From Bacteroidales bacterium (GTDB taxonomy: Bacteria > Bacteroidota > Bacteroidia > Bacteroidales > ML635J-15): DNA of 64,000 nt. Under the pieces are notes generated by a model. The model was given only the letters and a program-made list of their open reading frames with translations. It was not told the origin of the DNA and did no database searches. The position numbers and the translations under genes are program-made. Numbering within the stretch: the first letter of the stretch is position 1; every line of letters begins with the position of its first letter. Positions 1 to 9,619 of the stretch are shown here, piece by piece. The stretch covers positions 85,290-149,289 of the forward strand of contig JAFZLK010000047.1 of assembly GCA_017551515.1 (NCBI GenBank), in the 5' to 3' direction.

Positions 1-1551
1 TCCTATATGCTTAATTCCAGTGCCTAATGTAATATCGGTCAACTCGGAAACATAATAAAATGCTTCCTCACCAATTCGATTAACTGAATCGGGTATTGTC
101 ACACTTGTTAGTCCGCCACAAATGTAAAATGCATAGTCGGGGATGGTTCTGACATTTTCGCCGATATTCAATGTTGTAATGGTTGTGTTTAGAAACACAG
201 GGTTGTCTTCGTCTCCTCCCATTAATGTACAGTTTGTAGCATTAAAGTTAAGGATAATTTCACCTAGTCCAGAAAATGCACCGCCTTCAATGCTTTCTAC
301 CGAACTAGGAATTGTTACCGATGTGATTCCGCTAAAGTTGTAAAATGCATTGCCAAGTATGCCTTTGGTTCTTTCTTCGATTACCAAGTCTCCTGTTGGT
401 TCTTCGCCTTTGTAGCCAAAACACCAATTGCCCAAATAAAGTATGCCGTCGGATTGGTTGTTGTACCATCCAGTGTTCCTAAATGCGTTTTCTCCGATGC
501 TCTCAACACCAGTGCCCATCGTAATAGATGTTAATGCGGAGCAACTATCGAAGGCATATTCGCCAATGCGTGTAATTGAATTGTGTATTGTCAGACTGGT
601 AATACAAGTGTCTTCAGTGAATGCGTAATCATTGATTCCAGTTATTGATTCCGGAATTATCAAGTTGGTTAAAAGCTCATTGTTAATATATAGGTTATGT
701 GCATAAGTAATTGGATTGCTAGCAAAAGTGCCAAACGAAATTTTACACCATCCTTCGATGTCACCAGTGTAATTGACTGATGTAATGCCATCGCAACCAT
801 AAAATGCTCCACCATCTATGTATAAAATAGAAACGGGAATTGTCAAAGAACCAGTCAGTCTGCTGCAACCTGCAAATGCTGAACCGCCGATATAGGAGAC
901 AGAATTGCCCAATGTTAGCGATGCCGCTTCACTGCAATCTTCAAATGCACTCCATCCTATGCTATCTATTAAATTTCCTATTGTAATCGATGTCAGACAT
1001 GTAGCATTTTTAAATGTATAATTCTTTATTGTCGTTACCGTTGAGGGTATTACTAAATCTGTTACCAATGCGTTGCTGACATATAAGTTATGAGCATTGG
1101 AAAGTGGATTTGCAAAGATACCTCCAAATTCTATTCCGCACCATCCTGCTATATCGCCAGTATAATAAACGGCAGTTAGTCCGCTGCATTCATAAAATGC
1201 ATCATATCCAATGCTCATGACAGAATTGGGAATCGTTACCGATATAAGTTCGCTACAATTATTAAAAGCTTTATTACCAATGCTTGTTACAGAATATGTG
1301 ATACTATTATACTCAACCGATTCTGGAATTTCAAGGTCACCAGTGGGGTAGGTTTCATAATAGGTATAGTTATTAGAATACGACCCTTCAATTTGATATG
1401 TAACCTCTACCGTATAAGGCTCCTCGTTGGATGTAATGTTGTAATATAGTGTTTGTCCAGTGCTGCATACGGCGGAAAAATCGTATGCCATTGTATTATT
1501 TGCCAGCAGGGTAGTGGCGATTATTCCTAAAAGTAATAAAAATCTCTTCAT
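1..1551 (-). CDS. BspA-type leucine-rich repeat surface protein (3' end outside the window)
   Basis: The reading frame is open from the ATG at 1551 to base 1 (517 codons, no stop), so the gene continues beyond the window. A signal peptide (MKRFLLLLGIIATTLLANNTMA) begins it. Residues 23-70 share a block with the neighbouring protein (YDFSAVC, then SNEEPYTVEV and PESVEYNSITYSVTSIG). From about residue 66 on it is built of BspA/TpLRR-type repeats with the pattern C-x-LTSVTIPNSV-x-SIG-x-AF. Such repeats mediate binding to host or bacterial surfaces in known BspA proteins; the ligand here is unknown. No C-terminal sorting domain can be seen because the end is missing. The family and export are clear; the function is inferred. 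Confidence 0.9.
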   Translation of the reverse strand, partial: MKRFLLLLGIIATTLLANNTMAYDFSAVCSTGQTLYYNITSNEEPYTVEVTYQIEGSYSNNYTYYETYPTGDLEIPESVEYNSITYSVTSIGNKAFNNCSELISVTIPNSVMSIGYDAFYECSGLTAVYYTGDIAGWCGIEFGGIFANPLSNAHNLYVSNALVTDLVIPSTVTTIKNYTFKNATCLTSITIGNLIDSIGWSAFEDCSEAASLTLGNSVSYIGGSAFAGCSRLTGSLTIPVSILYIDGGAFYGCDGITSVNYTGDIEGWCKISFGTFASNPITYAHNLYINNELLTNLIIPESITGINDYAFTEDTCITSLTIHNSITRIGEYAFDSCSALTSITMGTGVESIGENAFRNTGWYNNQSDGILYLGNWCFGYKGEEPTGDLVIEERTKGILGNAFYNFSGITSVTIPSSVESIEGGAFSGLGEIILNFNATNCTLMGGDEDNPVFLNTTITTLNIGENVRTIPDYAFYICGGLTSVTIPDSVNRIGEEAFYYVSELTDITLGTGIKHIG

Positions 1552-1788
1552 ATGTGTGTTTTATAGTTTCTAAGTTTAACTTCGTTGAGGGCTTCACCGT
1601 TCTATGGGCTAAAGCCCGTTTCTATGTTACATGTTTCTATGTGAGTTGCTTCTACAAGCTACAATTACGCCCGTTTATGAAGCAACATGACACGTCTTTA
1701 CATTAAACCAAATCCCATTATAACATTTTGCAAACTTACACATTTTTTTTAGAATTATTATACTCGCACGATAAAAAATGAAGATTTT
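1552..1788. repeat. intergenic GTTTCTA / GGGC..GCCC repeat block
   Basis: No gene. Between 1566 and 1645 lies a mosaic of the motifs TTTCTAAGTTTAACTTCG, TTGAGGGCTTC, and GGGCTAAAGCCC followed by GTTTCTATGTT. The same pieces recur at 23350-23660 and, inverted, at 63765-63835. A TAagTTTG sequence on the minus strand (1738 to 1731) could be a -7 box for the gene starting at 1551, without a clear -33 box. Confidence 0.6.
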
Positions 1789-3834
1789 CTATTCCTTTAC
1801 AATTTTAAAAACAGCAGGAAGATTGTTTCCTTCGCCATACAATCTTATAAAATATACGCCCGACACAAAACTTTCCATATTTATCTCCGCTTGTTTTGCA
1901 TTGATTACCTTTTGCATAACTGGTCGTCCGGTTGTGGTGTAAAACTCCACATGCGTAATGTAATTCTCTGACGATATGCTGATTATGCTTTTTGCCGGAT
2001 TGGGACTAATGTCGTATGTTTCAGGCTCATCTAGTACGTGAAGGTTCAAATCGAAAATAGTGTCGCAACCGATTTCTGCAGGGACTACAAACGAATATTG
2101 TCCTGCTACATAGAATGTACGGTCTGCCATGGTTAGATATTTTGTCACAATCGTGTCGATAGAGAAATGTACAGTAGCGCTGAAGTCGGCAACGAATGTG
2201 CTGTCGCTTGTGACGGTTATTGTGCGCGGATTGAATGTGTCGCCATCGTCCCACGACAAGAAGCAGTAGTCGGAATTTGGCATTGCGGTTATGACAACAT
2301 CTGTGCCTTCCTCGTATGTTCCTCCGCCCGAAACAGAACCGTATTCATCATTGTTTGACAAAATCGTAATTGTGTATTGCGGTAGCGGTTCCGCCTCGAA
2401 TAACGCCTCAATTGTGTGGTTTGCCGTTACATTCGTAAATGTGTAAACACCTTCATCAAGCTGTTCGGTAACATACGCACCGTCAACCAAAACGCTTGCA
2501 ATAAGGTAGCCATTGTCTGGAATGATTATAAAGGATTGCTCGTCACCGCAGTTTATAACAGATTCTCCAGAGGGAGTAATTGTGCCGTTTTCGCCAGCAG
2601 TCGCAGTAATTGTATAGGTAAGCATCACGAAAGAGGCATCAATTGTATGGTCGGTTGTTACATTCGTGAATGTGTAAATGCTATCTACAAGTTCATCGGT
2701 TACATCTATGCCGTCAACCAGTACGCTTGCAATCGCGTAGCATTCGTTTGGCGTGATTGTAAATTCTTCGTCAGTGCCCTCATCAACAGTAACATTCCCG
2801 CTAGGTGCGATTGTTCCGCCTTCGCCGGCAGTTGCTGTAATTGTCTTTATTGCCCTGAAACTTGCTGTAAAAGTGCTGTCGCCGGCAACTACTATTGTCC
2901 TTGGGTTGTCCTCGTTGCCATCGTTCCACGACACGAAGCGATAGCCATCGTTTGGCGTTGCAACAAGCACAACTTCCGTATCGCATGTAAAACTTCCTGC
3001 TCCAGTAACATCTCCCATGTTTGCATCATCTGTTTCCACCTCAATATTATAATGAGTTGTTTGCTCGCTTCGAATGTTTGCAAACCGATTCCATTGATTG
3101 ATACTTCTGTAACTGTCTATTGTCGCACATGGAACCCATACATTCACTGTTTGATAAAGTGAGTTACTAACAAGATTTGGACCAGCAAATGGTGGCGTGA
3201 TTGACAGGGAATATATATCGGTAATGCTGTCGCAATTGTAGAACGCTTCATATTTTATTGAATCAATTGAATTTCCCAATGTTACAGAAGTTATTCCACC
3301 ACAATTACAAAACGCATACATGCCAATAATTTTAACCGAATTGGGTAATACTAATTCTCCCGTAAAACCGCTACACCTATTAAAAGCAGCATCTCCAATG
3401 TATTTCACAGAATCAGGGATTATCAATGTGCCTGTCAAGCTGCTACAACCAGAAAATGCTTGTGCCCCAATATTGGTAACCGAATCAGGAAGCCTCATCT
3501 CGGTCAGTTCAGAACAGTTATAAAATGCTTTTTCAGGAATAATCTTTACATGTTCACCAAAATTCACGGTTGCTACTGGAGATGCAAACAATGCAGATTC
3601 ATATTCGCCACCCATAATTGTGCAGTTTCTAGCATAGAAGTTGATTGTTTGCAATGCTTGGCAATATCCAAATGCCAATTCCCCAATACTTGTTATGGAA
3701 TCGGGGATTGTAACCTCTGTCAGCATATTACAATCATGAAAGGCATAATCAGGAATAATTTTAACATTTTCGCCAATATTCAAAGTCTCCAATGATGTAC
3801 AATCTTCAAAAACAGGAGAACTAAGGTTTCCCAT
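1789..3834 (-). CDS. C-terminal part of the interrupted LRR protein (LRR, InlB B-repeats, T9SS sorting domain)
   Basis: This 681-codon frame starts at an internal methionine (MGNLSSPVFEDC) in the middle of an LRR and has no signal peptide, so it is unlikely to be made as a separate exported protein. Residues 1-253 are LRRs. Four InlB-type B repeats follow: the outer two carry SWNDG or SWDDG and the inner two begin TITATAGE. The last 80 residues are a type-A T9SS domain with ISPNPAKS, GRPVMQK and SGVYFIRL, ending KIVKE. Read with the upstream frame it completes one surface protein; see the 1789-4992 entry. Confidence 0.75.
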   Translation of the reverse strand: MGNLSSPVFEDCTSLETLNIGENVKIIPDYAFHDCNMLTEVTIPDSITSIGELAFGYCQALQTINFYARNCTIMGGEYESALFASPVATVNFGEHVKIIPEKAFYNCSELTEMRLPDSVTNIGAQAFSGCSSLTGTLIIPDSVKYIGDAAFNRCSGFTGELVLPNSVKIIGMYAFCNCGGITSVTLGNSIDSIKYEAFYNCDSITDIYSLSITPPFAGPNLVSNSLYQTVNVWVPCATIDSYRSINQWNRFANIRSEQTTHYNIEVETDDANMGDVTGAGSFTCDTEVVLVATPNDGYRFVSWNDGNEDNPRTIVVAGDSTFTASFRAIKTITATAGEGGTIAPSGNVTVDEGTDEEFTITPNECYAIASVLVDGIDVTDELVDSIYTFTNVTTDHTIDASFVMLTYTITATAGENGTITPSGESVINCGDEQSFIIIPDNGYLIASVLVDGAYVTEQLDEGVYTFTNVTANHTIEALFEAEPLPQYTITILSNNDEYGSVSGGGTYEEGTDVVITAMPNSDYCFLSWDDGDTFNPRTITVTSDSTFVADFSATVHFSIDTIVTKYLTMADRTFYVAGQYSFVVPAEIGCDTIFDLNLHVLDEPETYDISPNPAKSIISISSENYITHVEFYTTTGRPVMQKVINAKQAEINMESFVSGVYFIRLYGEGNNLPAVFKIVKE

Positions 3835-4104
3835 TGCTGTACAGTTTGTTGCATTGAAGTTAATGGTTGATAGGTCGTTACAACGTCCAAATGCTTGACT
3901 TCCAATAAATGTTATAGGCTCTGGAATTGTTATTTCGGTCAGCCCGTTGCATCCAAGAAATGCACCTATACCAATGCTGGTAACGGAATTGGGAATTGTA
4001 ATTTCTGCAAGTCCGCTACAATAAGAAAAAGCTCCTCCAGCAATTTTTTGTATTCCTTCTGGTATAGCGTATGACGTGGCATAGTTTTCTGGGAAATAAG
4101 CGAA

Positions 4105-4992
4105 TCAAGTAGCATTATAAAGAGGTTCTGTCAGACCGGAACAATCTGTAAATGCATAGCCTCCAATTTCTGTTACTGAATTGGGGATTGTTACTGTTGT
4201 CAGTCCGAAACAATGAGCAAATGCATAAGCGCCAATGCTCGTAACGGAGTATGTAATACTATTATACTCAACTGATTCAGGAATGTCAAGGTCACCAGTA
4301 GGCTCGGTCGTATACCATGGTTGCCAGTCATTTTCGCTTACAACTTCCACAGTATAAGGTTCTTCGTTTGATGTAATATAGTAAAATAAGGTTTGTCCGC
4401 TATTGCATACGGCTGAAAAGTCGTACTGTGCCCTTGTGAAAGTAGCCTCTGCAATTTCGCTGTCGTCCATGCCATCCATTATTGCAATTGCCTTAACGGT
4501 CGTTGTGGTGTCAAGTGTGAATGGTCCCTCGTATAATGTCGATTCTGCTGTCGGGTCGTTACCATCAATAGTGTAGTAGATAGTTGCGCCGTCGGTTTCA
4601 CATGTTATTGTTACTTCAACTGATATTTGATATTCACCGCCGTCAGGAGTAATTATAGGTGTAGCAACTATTGGGACAGCCTTAGTGAATGTAGCCTCTG
4701 CTACAGCACTGTTATCCATACCATCCTTAACAGCGATTGCCTTTACGGTAGTAGTTTCGTCAAGTGTGAAAGCTCCTGTATAAATAGATAATTCATCAGC
4801 AGTTGGAGTTTCACCGTTCAAAGTATAGTATATTGTAGCATCTTCGGTTGCGCAAGCCAGAGTTACCTCAACTGTTGTTTCGAATTCTCCGCCGTTAGGA
4901 GAGATAATCGGAGTCTCAACCGTATCCGCTATAGCATAGTTTGCCAATAGTATGGCAATGAATATCAGTGCTAATGTATATAATTTCCTCAT
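4105..4992 (-). CDS. N-terminal part of the interrupted LRR protein (two CHB_HEX_C domains)
   Basis: This 295-codon frame has a signal peptide (MRKLYTLALIFIAILLANYA) and two copies of a domain of about 80 residues beginning P-I-I-[ST]-P-[ND]-GGE and containing ATIYYT. This matches chitobiase/beta-hexosaminidase C-terminal (CHB_HEX_C_1) domains, which are often carbohydrate- or protein-binding spacers. The YDFSAVC block shared with the upstream paralogue and the first LRRs follow. It ends at an in-frame TGA within an LRR. If translation stops here, the product would be secreted to the periplasm but would lack the T9SS sorting signal and could not be displayed on the surface. A TTTG-N19-TAatTTTG promoter lies 45-75 bases upstream. 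Confidence 0.75.
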   Translation of the reverse strand: MRKLYTLALIFIAILLANYAIADTVETPIISPNGGEFETTVEVTLACATEDATIYYTLNGETPTADELSIYTGAFTLDETTTVKAIAVKDGMDNSAVAEATFTKAVPIVATPIITPDGGEYQISVEVTITCETDGATIYYTIDGNDPTAESTLYEGPFTLDTTTTVKAIAIMDGMDDSEIAEATFTRAQYDFSAVCNSGQTLFYYITSNEEPYTVEVVSENDWQPWYTTEPTGDLDIPESVEYNSITYSVTSIGAYAFAHCFGLTTVTIPNSVTEIGGYAFTDCSGLTEPLYNAT

Positions 4993-5036
4993 TCTTTAGT
5001 GTTTATCAAATTCAATTTCTACATGCAAATGTTTTG

Positions 5037-5067
5037 CAAAATTAACACATTGGTATAAGAATCCAAA
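5037..5067 (-). promoter_or_regulatory. promoter for the LRR gene at 4992
   Basis: On the minus strand TTTG (5067-5064) is followed after 19 bases by TAatTTTG (5044-5037). This fits the Bacteroidota housekeeping promoter (TTTG at -33, TAnnTTTG at -7). Transcription should start near 5030, leaving a leader of about 40 bases. Confidence 0.65.
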
Positions 5068-5142
5068 ATAGGATTTGTAATTTGAGGGAAATATACGTTA
5101 GGAGAGGGGATATGTCTGTCCACAACGAATTATACAACATTT

Positions 5143-6192
5143 TCAATTCTTATACACGGGTCTAACGGTTTGTCCAAGCATTCTGTAATAACTGGTTTCG
5201 CTGATAACAGTCGAATCGAGGATGAAGCCGTAAGCGTATGTACTATCCAAGCAAACAGAGTTAAGCCAATAGAATCCGCAGACAGTATTATCGATAAGGT
5301 TTTCTTCGCTTCTGCCTCCTGATGCAGGCAAGAAGATGCTGTTTCCGTTCCTACCAGTAATCGTATATCCATTGACACCGTTTTGTATTGACCATTCGGT
5401 CGTGCAATAATTTAATAGTTCATCAAAGTCCACCCTTGATGGTATTCTCCAATTATTACCAAAATTGACAGTAGCAGCATCATCTGATGATTCCAATACG
5501 GAAAGACCATCGGAATATATGTATTTTGTAATAGTTGCTCGTGTATAAGTAGTAGTTATTCCATTGGGCGTAGTGTCTATTGTTATTGTTTCTGGTTGAT
5601 AGTAATCATAGTTAGTCCATGCATACGATTGTTTTTTTGCGCTTTCGCCCCATGCATAGTAATCGCCGCAACGTTCAGGTCTGCTTGCTCCCAAATTACA
5701 TGTAGCCCACAAATTTCCGCTAGGAAGACCTAAATCTACGTATGGAAGAACGTCTATTGTTCCGGAATCAAGTTCAATAGTTACCATAATAGCTTCATCA
5801 TCAACTATCAACATTTCCGATTCACCATGAACCACATTGCCATCTATGTTGGCCGATATATGTACACGGAACGGCACCCTTAATGACACATAAATCTTTT
5901 TGCTTTGAGTATAGTCTAGGAGATACATATCCAAGTGTTCATCCTTGCGAAACACTCCATAAAATATGCTTGTGTCGCTTTCGTATATTATTGATATATA
6001 AGCATCGAACTCTATGACATCGCTTTTGCTCTCAATTTCGCCATTTGCTTTTTTCTGTGAAAGCTGTATATCGAGACTTGCTGCCGGGTTAAGCATAATG
6101 GGGTCGTTGTGGCATGATGCAAGCAAAAATGCAAGCGACATGAAGACACAACTCAAACACACATTCCTTATATATTTAATTTTACTAAACAT
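5143..6192 (-). CDS. lipoprotein with Fib_succ_major domain
   Basis: The N-terminal signal has a lipobox ending LLASC with the lipidated cysteine at residue 27, so the protein is probably membrane-anchored. Residues about 30-150 form an unassigned, probably beta-rich segment. The rest matches the Fibrobacter succinogenes major paralogous domain: VDLGLPSGNLWATCNLGA, GDYYAWGE, WRIPS, GNSIFLPASGG, FYWLNS and a terminal GQTVRPV. The domain is common in Bacteroidota surface lipoproteins; its role is unknown. The gene starts 13 bases after the stop of the upstream gene (9286-6206), so the two are probably co-transcribed. A second copy of the domain ends the protein at 62389-59972. Confidence 0.88.
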   Translation of the reverse strand: MFSKIKYIRNVCLSCVFMSLAFLLASCHNDPIMLNPAASLDIQLSQKKANGEIESKSDVIEFDAYISIIYESDTSIFYGVFRKDEHLDMYLLDYTQSKKIYVSLRVPFRVHISANIDGNVVHGESEMLIVDDEAIMVTIELDSGTIDVLPYVDLGLPSGNLWATCNLGASRPERCGDYYAWGESAKKQSYAWTNYDYYQPETITIDTTPNGITTTYTRATITKYIYSDGLSVLESSDDAATVNFGNNWRIPSRVDFDELLNYCTTEWSIQNGVNGYTITGRNGNSIFLPASGGRSEENLIDNTVCGFYWLNSVCLDSTYAYGFILDSTVISETSYYRMLGQTVRPVYKN

Positions 6193-6205
6193 AACAGTTA
6201 ACTTT

Positions 6206-9200
6206 TTATTCCTTTACAATTTTTTTATGTCGTATATTGCCCTCCACATCGCATAGCCGCACAAAATAAGTCCCAGTCTCGAATCCGCTTAAATCATATT
6301 CCACATCACAGGAATTTGTATCAACTATACCAAGGCTTCGCCCTTCTACAGATAAAATTTCAATACTTGAAATTGGAATTGGTGAAACAATATGCACAAT
6401 ATCACCAACTGGATTCGGATATATATTTACTCCATCAATGTTAAAATCAAGCACTTCGTTACGAACATTAAGATTCAAAATTATTATTTCCGGGCAATTT
6501 TCATCTTCCGATTCTATTACAAAATGATACACGCCTGTAGCATAAAATGTATGACCATTATATTGAAAATAATTGTCAACAACAGTGTCTATCTCAATTA
6601 TACTTTGTTCTTCGACTATTGCCAAGCCTCGATTCGACTGACATCCCCAATAGTTAGTTGCTGTAAGTCCAACAAGATGGGTTGTTTCCCAGTTGTTCCA
6701 ATGAATGAATACGCGGTATTCTCCCCGTGCTGAATTATACGTTATGCTATCAATCAAACCCTCCCCAAAATCCCAGTCGTATCTTGCAAGACTGTCTTCG
6801 TATGCAGTAAGTATGGCCGTCATACCATAGCACTCAGGAGGAATTACAACAATAGAGTCTGACGGTACTGGTGCAAATAATACTCTTACTGTATCTGTAT
6901 CTGTGCAAAATTCTGTATTATGTACATTCCAGTATAACTCATGGTACTCATTGTCGCCAAAAATTGTCTGATATATTGTTATATTTGGGCTGGTGCGATT
7001 ATCAATGAAAATTCCAGTCGAAGAAGTATCGGTTGACCAACGACCTTCGCCAACACCATCGAAGTCAGCATGAAGCTCTCCATCCATACCACAGAATGTT
7101 ACATTATTACCTTCGCTAATGTGGGCAGTAGGGGATTCAATGAAATTTATTGTCAATGGTCCAGCGGTATCCCTGCATGCATTAGGATCGGTTACGAATT
7201 CATTGTACACAATCCAGTAGAAGTCGTGACGACCGTAGTCTTCAACAGTTGCCGAGGACGAGGGGCTGCCTGCCAATTCGTTATTGTCACCGAACATTGT
7301 CGATGTGTTTTCATCGTACCATACACCCAAATATGTTTCTTCCGGTTCTTCCGCCTGCAGATGCTCAAAGGTGTTTCCACACACAATAGAGTCGTCAATG
7401 TTTATGTTTAAGTTTGCAGTAGGCATTCCGACAAACCTCACCCTTACGCTATCCGAGTCGGTACACAATTGGTCTGTTTGAGCAGTCCAATAAAATTCGT
7501 AATATGGATGTTCGGCATTTCCAGAGTTTAGTTCCGTTGTGCTGATGTTTATGGTGGGAGAGAAGACGTCGTCGATGCTGACCAGACCTGCTGGTGCATT
7601 TGTTTCCCAGTGACCTTCGCCAATGCCGTTAAAATCGACATATAGCTGCCCCAAATAACCGCAGAAACCATAATCATCTTCTGCTATGTTTGCATAAGGC
7701 GATTCATTAACGGTGACATATAAAGTTGTGTCGTATGTACATCCGAAATTATCGGTTGCGTGGAAAGTATATGCCGACAAGCCTGGAATTGTTGGTGTTG
7801 CCGTGTTGTCGGTTGCAAATCCGGCAGTTTGCACACCATCGCCATCCCACCACATTTCATTGCCGTATGTATTCTGGAAAAGAACCGCTTCATGTGTAAG
7901 GTAATCAGCAAAATTTATCTCAGTATGGAACAGGACTCCATCGTCTTGACCTAAGTAATCTATAAATATAACACACCATTCACCATTAAGAGGACACCCT
8001 ATCAAATTGTTGAAACTTTCTTCTGGCTGGTAATATCCTGATGGCAAAGAAACACTTGATCCCCCCGGACAATTGTCAGACATTCGTCCGTTGCTTTCTC
8101 CTTCCGTCCAATAGTAGTCGTATCCTACACCAACCCACTGTGGTCCGTCATTGCATGATCTACCATTACTATCAAAATCTACTGGTTCACCGAAATAATC
8201 ACCGCCACAAGTCCGATGAAACAAAGTTACACGCTGGCCATTAGGACATTGAAGCATAACGTCAAGGTCACCCATATATGAATGCTCCATGTTCATTCCA
8301 ATTGATTCAATGTCAGACACGGAAGTAATTGTGTTTCCGACAGAAAAATCTGTTAAATAAAAACAATTTGTTTGTTCAACGCCTTCACTCTCATCATCGA
8401 AACAGTGCTGTTCATCGCTTGCAGTCGAAGAATTTTCCATCCATGCGTCTGGAGGAACAACTGCACCATGCAATTCAATATCTGTACCCGAACATATTGG
8501 CGATGATACAGATGTTACATTAAACGATGGTGGAAGGGATATATAAGTCTTTATTTCATCATTTTGCCTGCACCCATTAACATCTAAAGTCGCAAGCATA
8601 ATGTAATATGCTCCAGAAACAAGAGGCTCGCTCAATTCGTTAAGCCCTAGTCCCGAATATGCGGTTAATTCATTATTTTTTATAACTCTCCACACAAATG
8701 ACGTATTGTCAATTGTCTGCTCATAGTTAACATTGTTGTTCGAGAAGTCTATTTGTGCCGATACCATACTACCTATGCAACCGTTATAAACATTATTTGT
8801 CGCATCGTATTGAGCATCTAGTGTTATTCTTACGGTATAGTCTTGACATGGAAATCTACATCGTATTCCAAGTTCAAAACCAGCCATTTGTATAGAACCA
8901 TCACTATGCCATTGTATTGTTACACAATTTCCAGTTGTCTCATATTCTGTCTGTTCTGGCATTTCTCCGCCAAGTTTAGCTATTTGATTGTCAGAAGTGT
9001 TAGCGCCATCGTATAGGACAACGTAATCATTCGATAATGACTCTGTTCTAAACGAAAGCACATCTATAATAATAGCTCCGCCATTATCGCTGTAGAATGT
9101 TATCGTATAGTTTTCGCTAGCAGAATAATTGCCATCAGGACCGCCAGAATCGTATATGGTTGCGCTACATGTGGTAATTGTACTGCCTGTGGTAGTGGCA

Positions 9201-9286
9201 TCAAGGTTTATTACTTGAGAGTATCCTGCAATTCCCAAAAGCAAGAATACTATAATGATAAGAAATGATTTGCTATTCATGGGCAA
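6206..9286 (-). CDS. T9SS-exported protein with CUB and P-domain-like modules
   Basis: A signal peptide (to about residue 24) is followed by a CUB-like domain (about 25-143: NYTITFYSDNGG, DYVVLYDG, CVTIQWHSDG). A jelly-roll segment at about 310-462 (IGMNMEHSYMGDLDVMLQCP, LNGEWCVIFIDY) resembles the P-domain of proprotein convertases. Then come beta-sandwich repeats resembling those of large gliding/adhesin proteins, with three related units containing ANIAEDDYGFCG-like or HISEGNNVTFCG-like starts. The C-terminal 75 residues are a T9SS sorting domain (VNIYPNPVGD, GTYFVRLCD, ending KKIVKE). No catalytic domain is seen, so it is probably a structural or binding surface protein. A TAtaTTTG -7-like box is at 9341-9334. 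Confidence 0.88.
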   Translation of the reverse strand: MPMNSKSFLIIIVFLLLGIAGYSQVINLDATTTGSTITTCSATIYDSGGPDGNYSASENYTITFYSDNGGAIIIDVLSFRTESLSNDYVVLYDGANTSDNQIAKLGGEMPEQTEYETTGNCVTIQWHSDGSIQMAGFELGIRCRFPCQDYTVRITLDAQYDATNNVYNGCIGSMVSAQIDFSNNNVNYEQTIDNTSFVWRVIKNNELTAYSGLGLNELSEPLVSGAYYIMLATLDVNGCRQNDEIKTYISLPPSFNVTSVSSPICSGTDIELHGAVVPPDAWMENSSTASDEQHCFDDESEGVEQTNCFYLTDFSVGNTITSVSDIESIGMNMEHSYMGDLDVMLQCPNGQRVTLFHRTCGGDYFGEPVDFDSNGRSCNDGPQWVGVGYDYYWTEGESNGRMSDNCPGGSSVSLPSGYYQPEESFNNLIGCPLNGEWCVIFIDYLGQDDGVLFHTEINFADYLTHEAVLFQNTYGNEMWWDGDGVQTAGFATDNTATPTIPGLSAYTFHATDNFGCTYDTTLYVTVNESPYANIAEDDYGFCGYLGQLYVDFNGIGEGHWETNAPAGLVSIDDVFSPTINISTTELNSGNAEHPYYEFYWTAQTDQLCTDSDSVRVRFVGMPTANLNINIDDSIVCGNTFEHLQAEEPEETYLGVWYDENTSTMFGDNNELAGSPSSSATVEDYGRHDFYWIVYNEFVTDPNACRDTAGPLTINFIESPTAHISEGNNVTFCGMDGELHADFDGVGEGRWSTDTSSTGIFIDNRTSPNITIYQTIFGDNEYHELYWNVHNTEFCTDTDTVRVLFAPVPSDSIVVIPPECYGMTAILTAYEDSLARYDWDFGEGLIDSITYNSARGEYRVFIHWNNWETTHLVGLTATNYWGCQSNRGLAIVEEQSIIEIDTVVDNYFQYNGHTFYATGVYHFVIESEDENCPEIIILNLNVRNEVLDFNIDGVNIYPNPVGDIVHIVSPIPISSIEILSVEGRSLGIVDTNSCDVEYDLSGFETGTYFVRLCDVEGNIRHKKIVKE

Positions 9287-9619
9287 TCAGTTTTAGAGCA
9301 TAAAGCAATGTTAAATACCATTTAAACTCGCAACAAATATACACAATTTTCTAACACAAATGCACATCCGGTGAAAATTTATCAAAAGAAATGCAGTTGA
9401 AAGAAAGGCAGGAAAAAAGCCAATCTCAAACAACCACAAACCATAATAAACCATCATAAACCCAGAAACGCCACAGGCATAGAAACGGCGAAGCCATATA
9501 AACATAGAAATTAGAAACCAGAAATTTCTCTTTAATTTTGTGGCGCCACGTTTGTCCTATAATTTATATTATGTAAAATAGCCTTTCATGAAACACTCCT
9601 ACAAGGGAAAATTTGCCCA
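9287..9619. other. intergenic region, no gene
   Basis: This stretch has no credible coding frame. It holds degenerate pieces of the AGAAAC/GGCGAAGCC repeat (about 9465-9520) and a perfect 10-base palindrome GTGGCGCCAC at 9540-9549. A TAtaTTTG box on the minus strand (9341-9334) may serve the gene starting at 9286. Confidence 0.5.

Larger units (their letters stand above)
1789..4992 (-). pseudogene. T9SS leucine-rich repeat protein interrupted by one in-frame TGA
   Basis: The two open frames 4992-4105 and 3834-1789 lie in the same frame, and the 90 codons between them (4104-3835) read as more leucine-rich repeats (for example PEGIQKIAGGAF, then CSGLAEITIPNSV) with no other stop. Only a TGA at 4107-4105 separates them. 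The join (NAT-stop-FAYFP) falls inside a recognisable repeat, so one gene of 1068 codons was originally present. Order: signal peptide; two chitobiase/hexosaminidase C-terminal type domains (about 26-188); LRRs (about 225-640); four InlB-type B repeats (about 640-935) with SWNDG/SWDDG motifs; T9SS sorting domain ending in KIVKE. It may be a real nonsense mutation, a sequencing error or a readthrough site. Confidence 0.8.

Noticed and set aside
2416..3162. Plus-strand open frame of 248 codons opposite the LRR gene
   Set aside because: It lies antisense to clear InlB-type repeats, has no recognisable domain, and its cysteine-rich composition is typical of an antisense shadow.
4105..4107. Selenocysteine at the in-frame TGA
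   Set aside because: LRR surface proteins are not selenoproteins, relatives have ordinary residues there, and I see no hairpin of the needed kind just after it.
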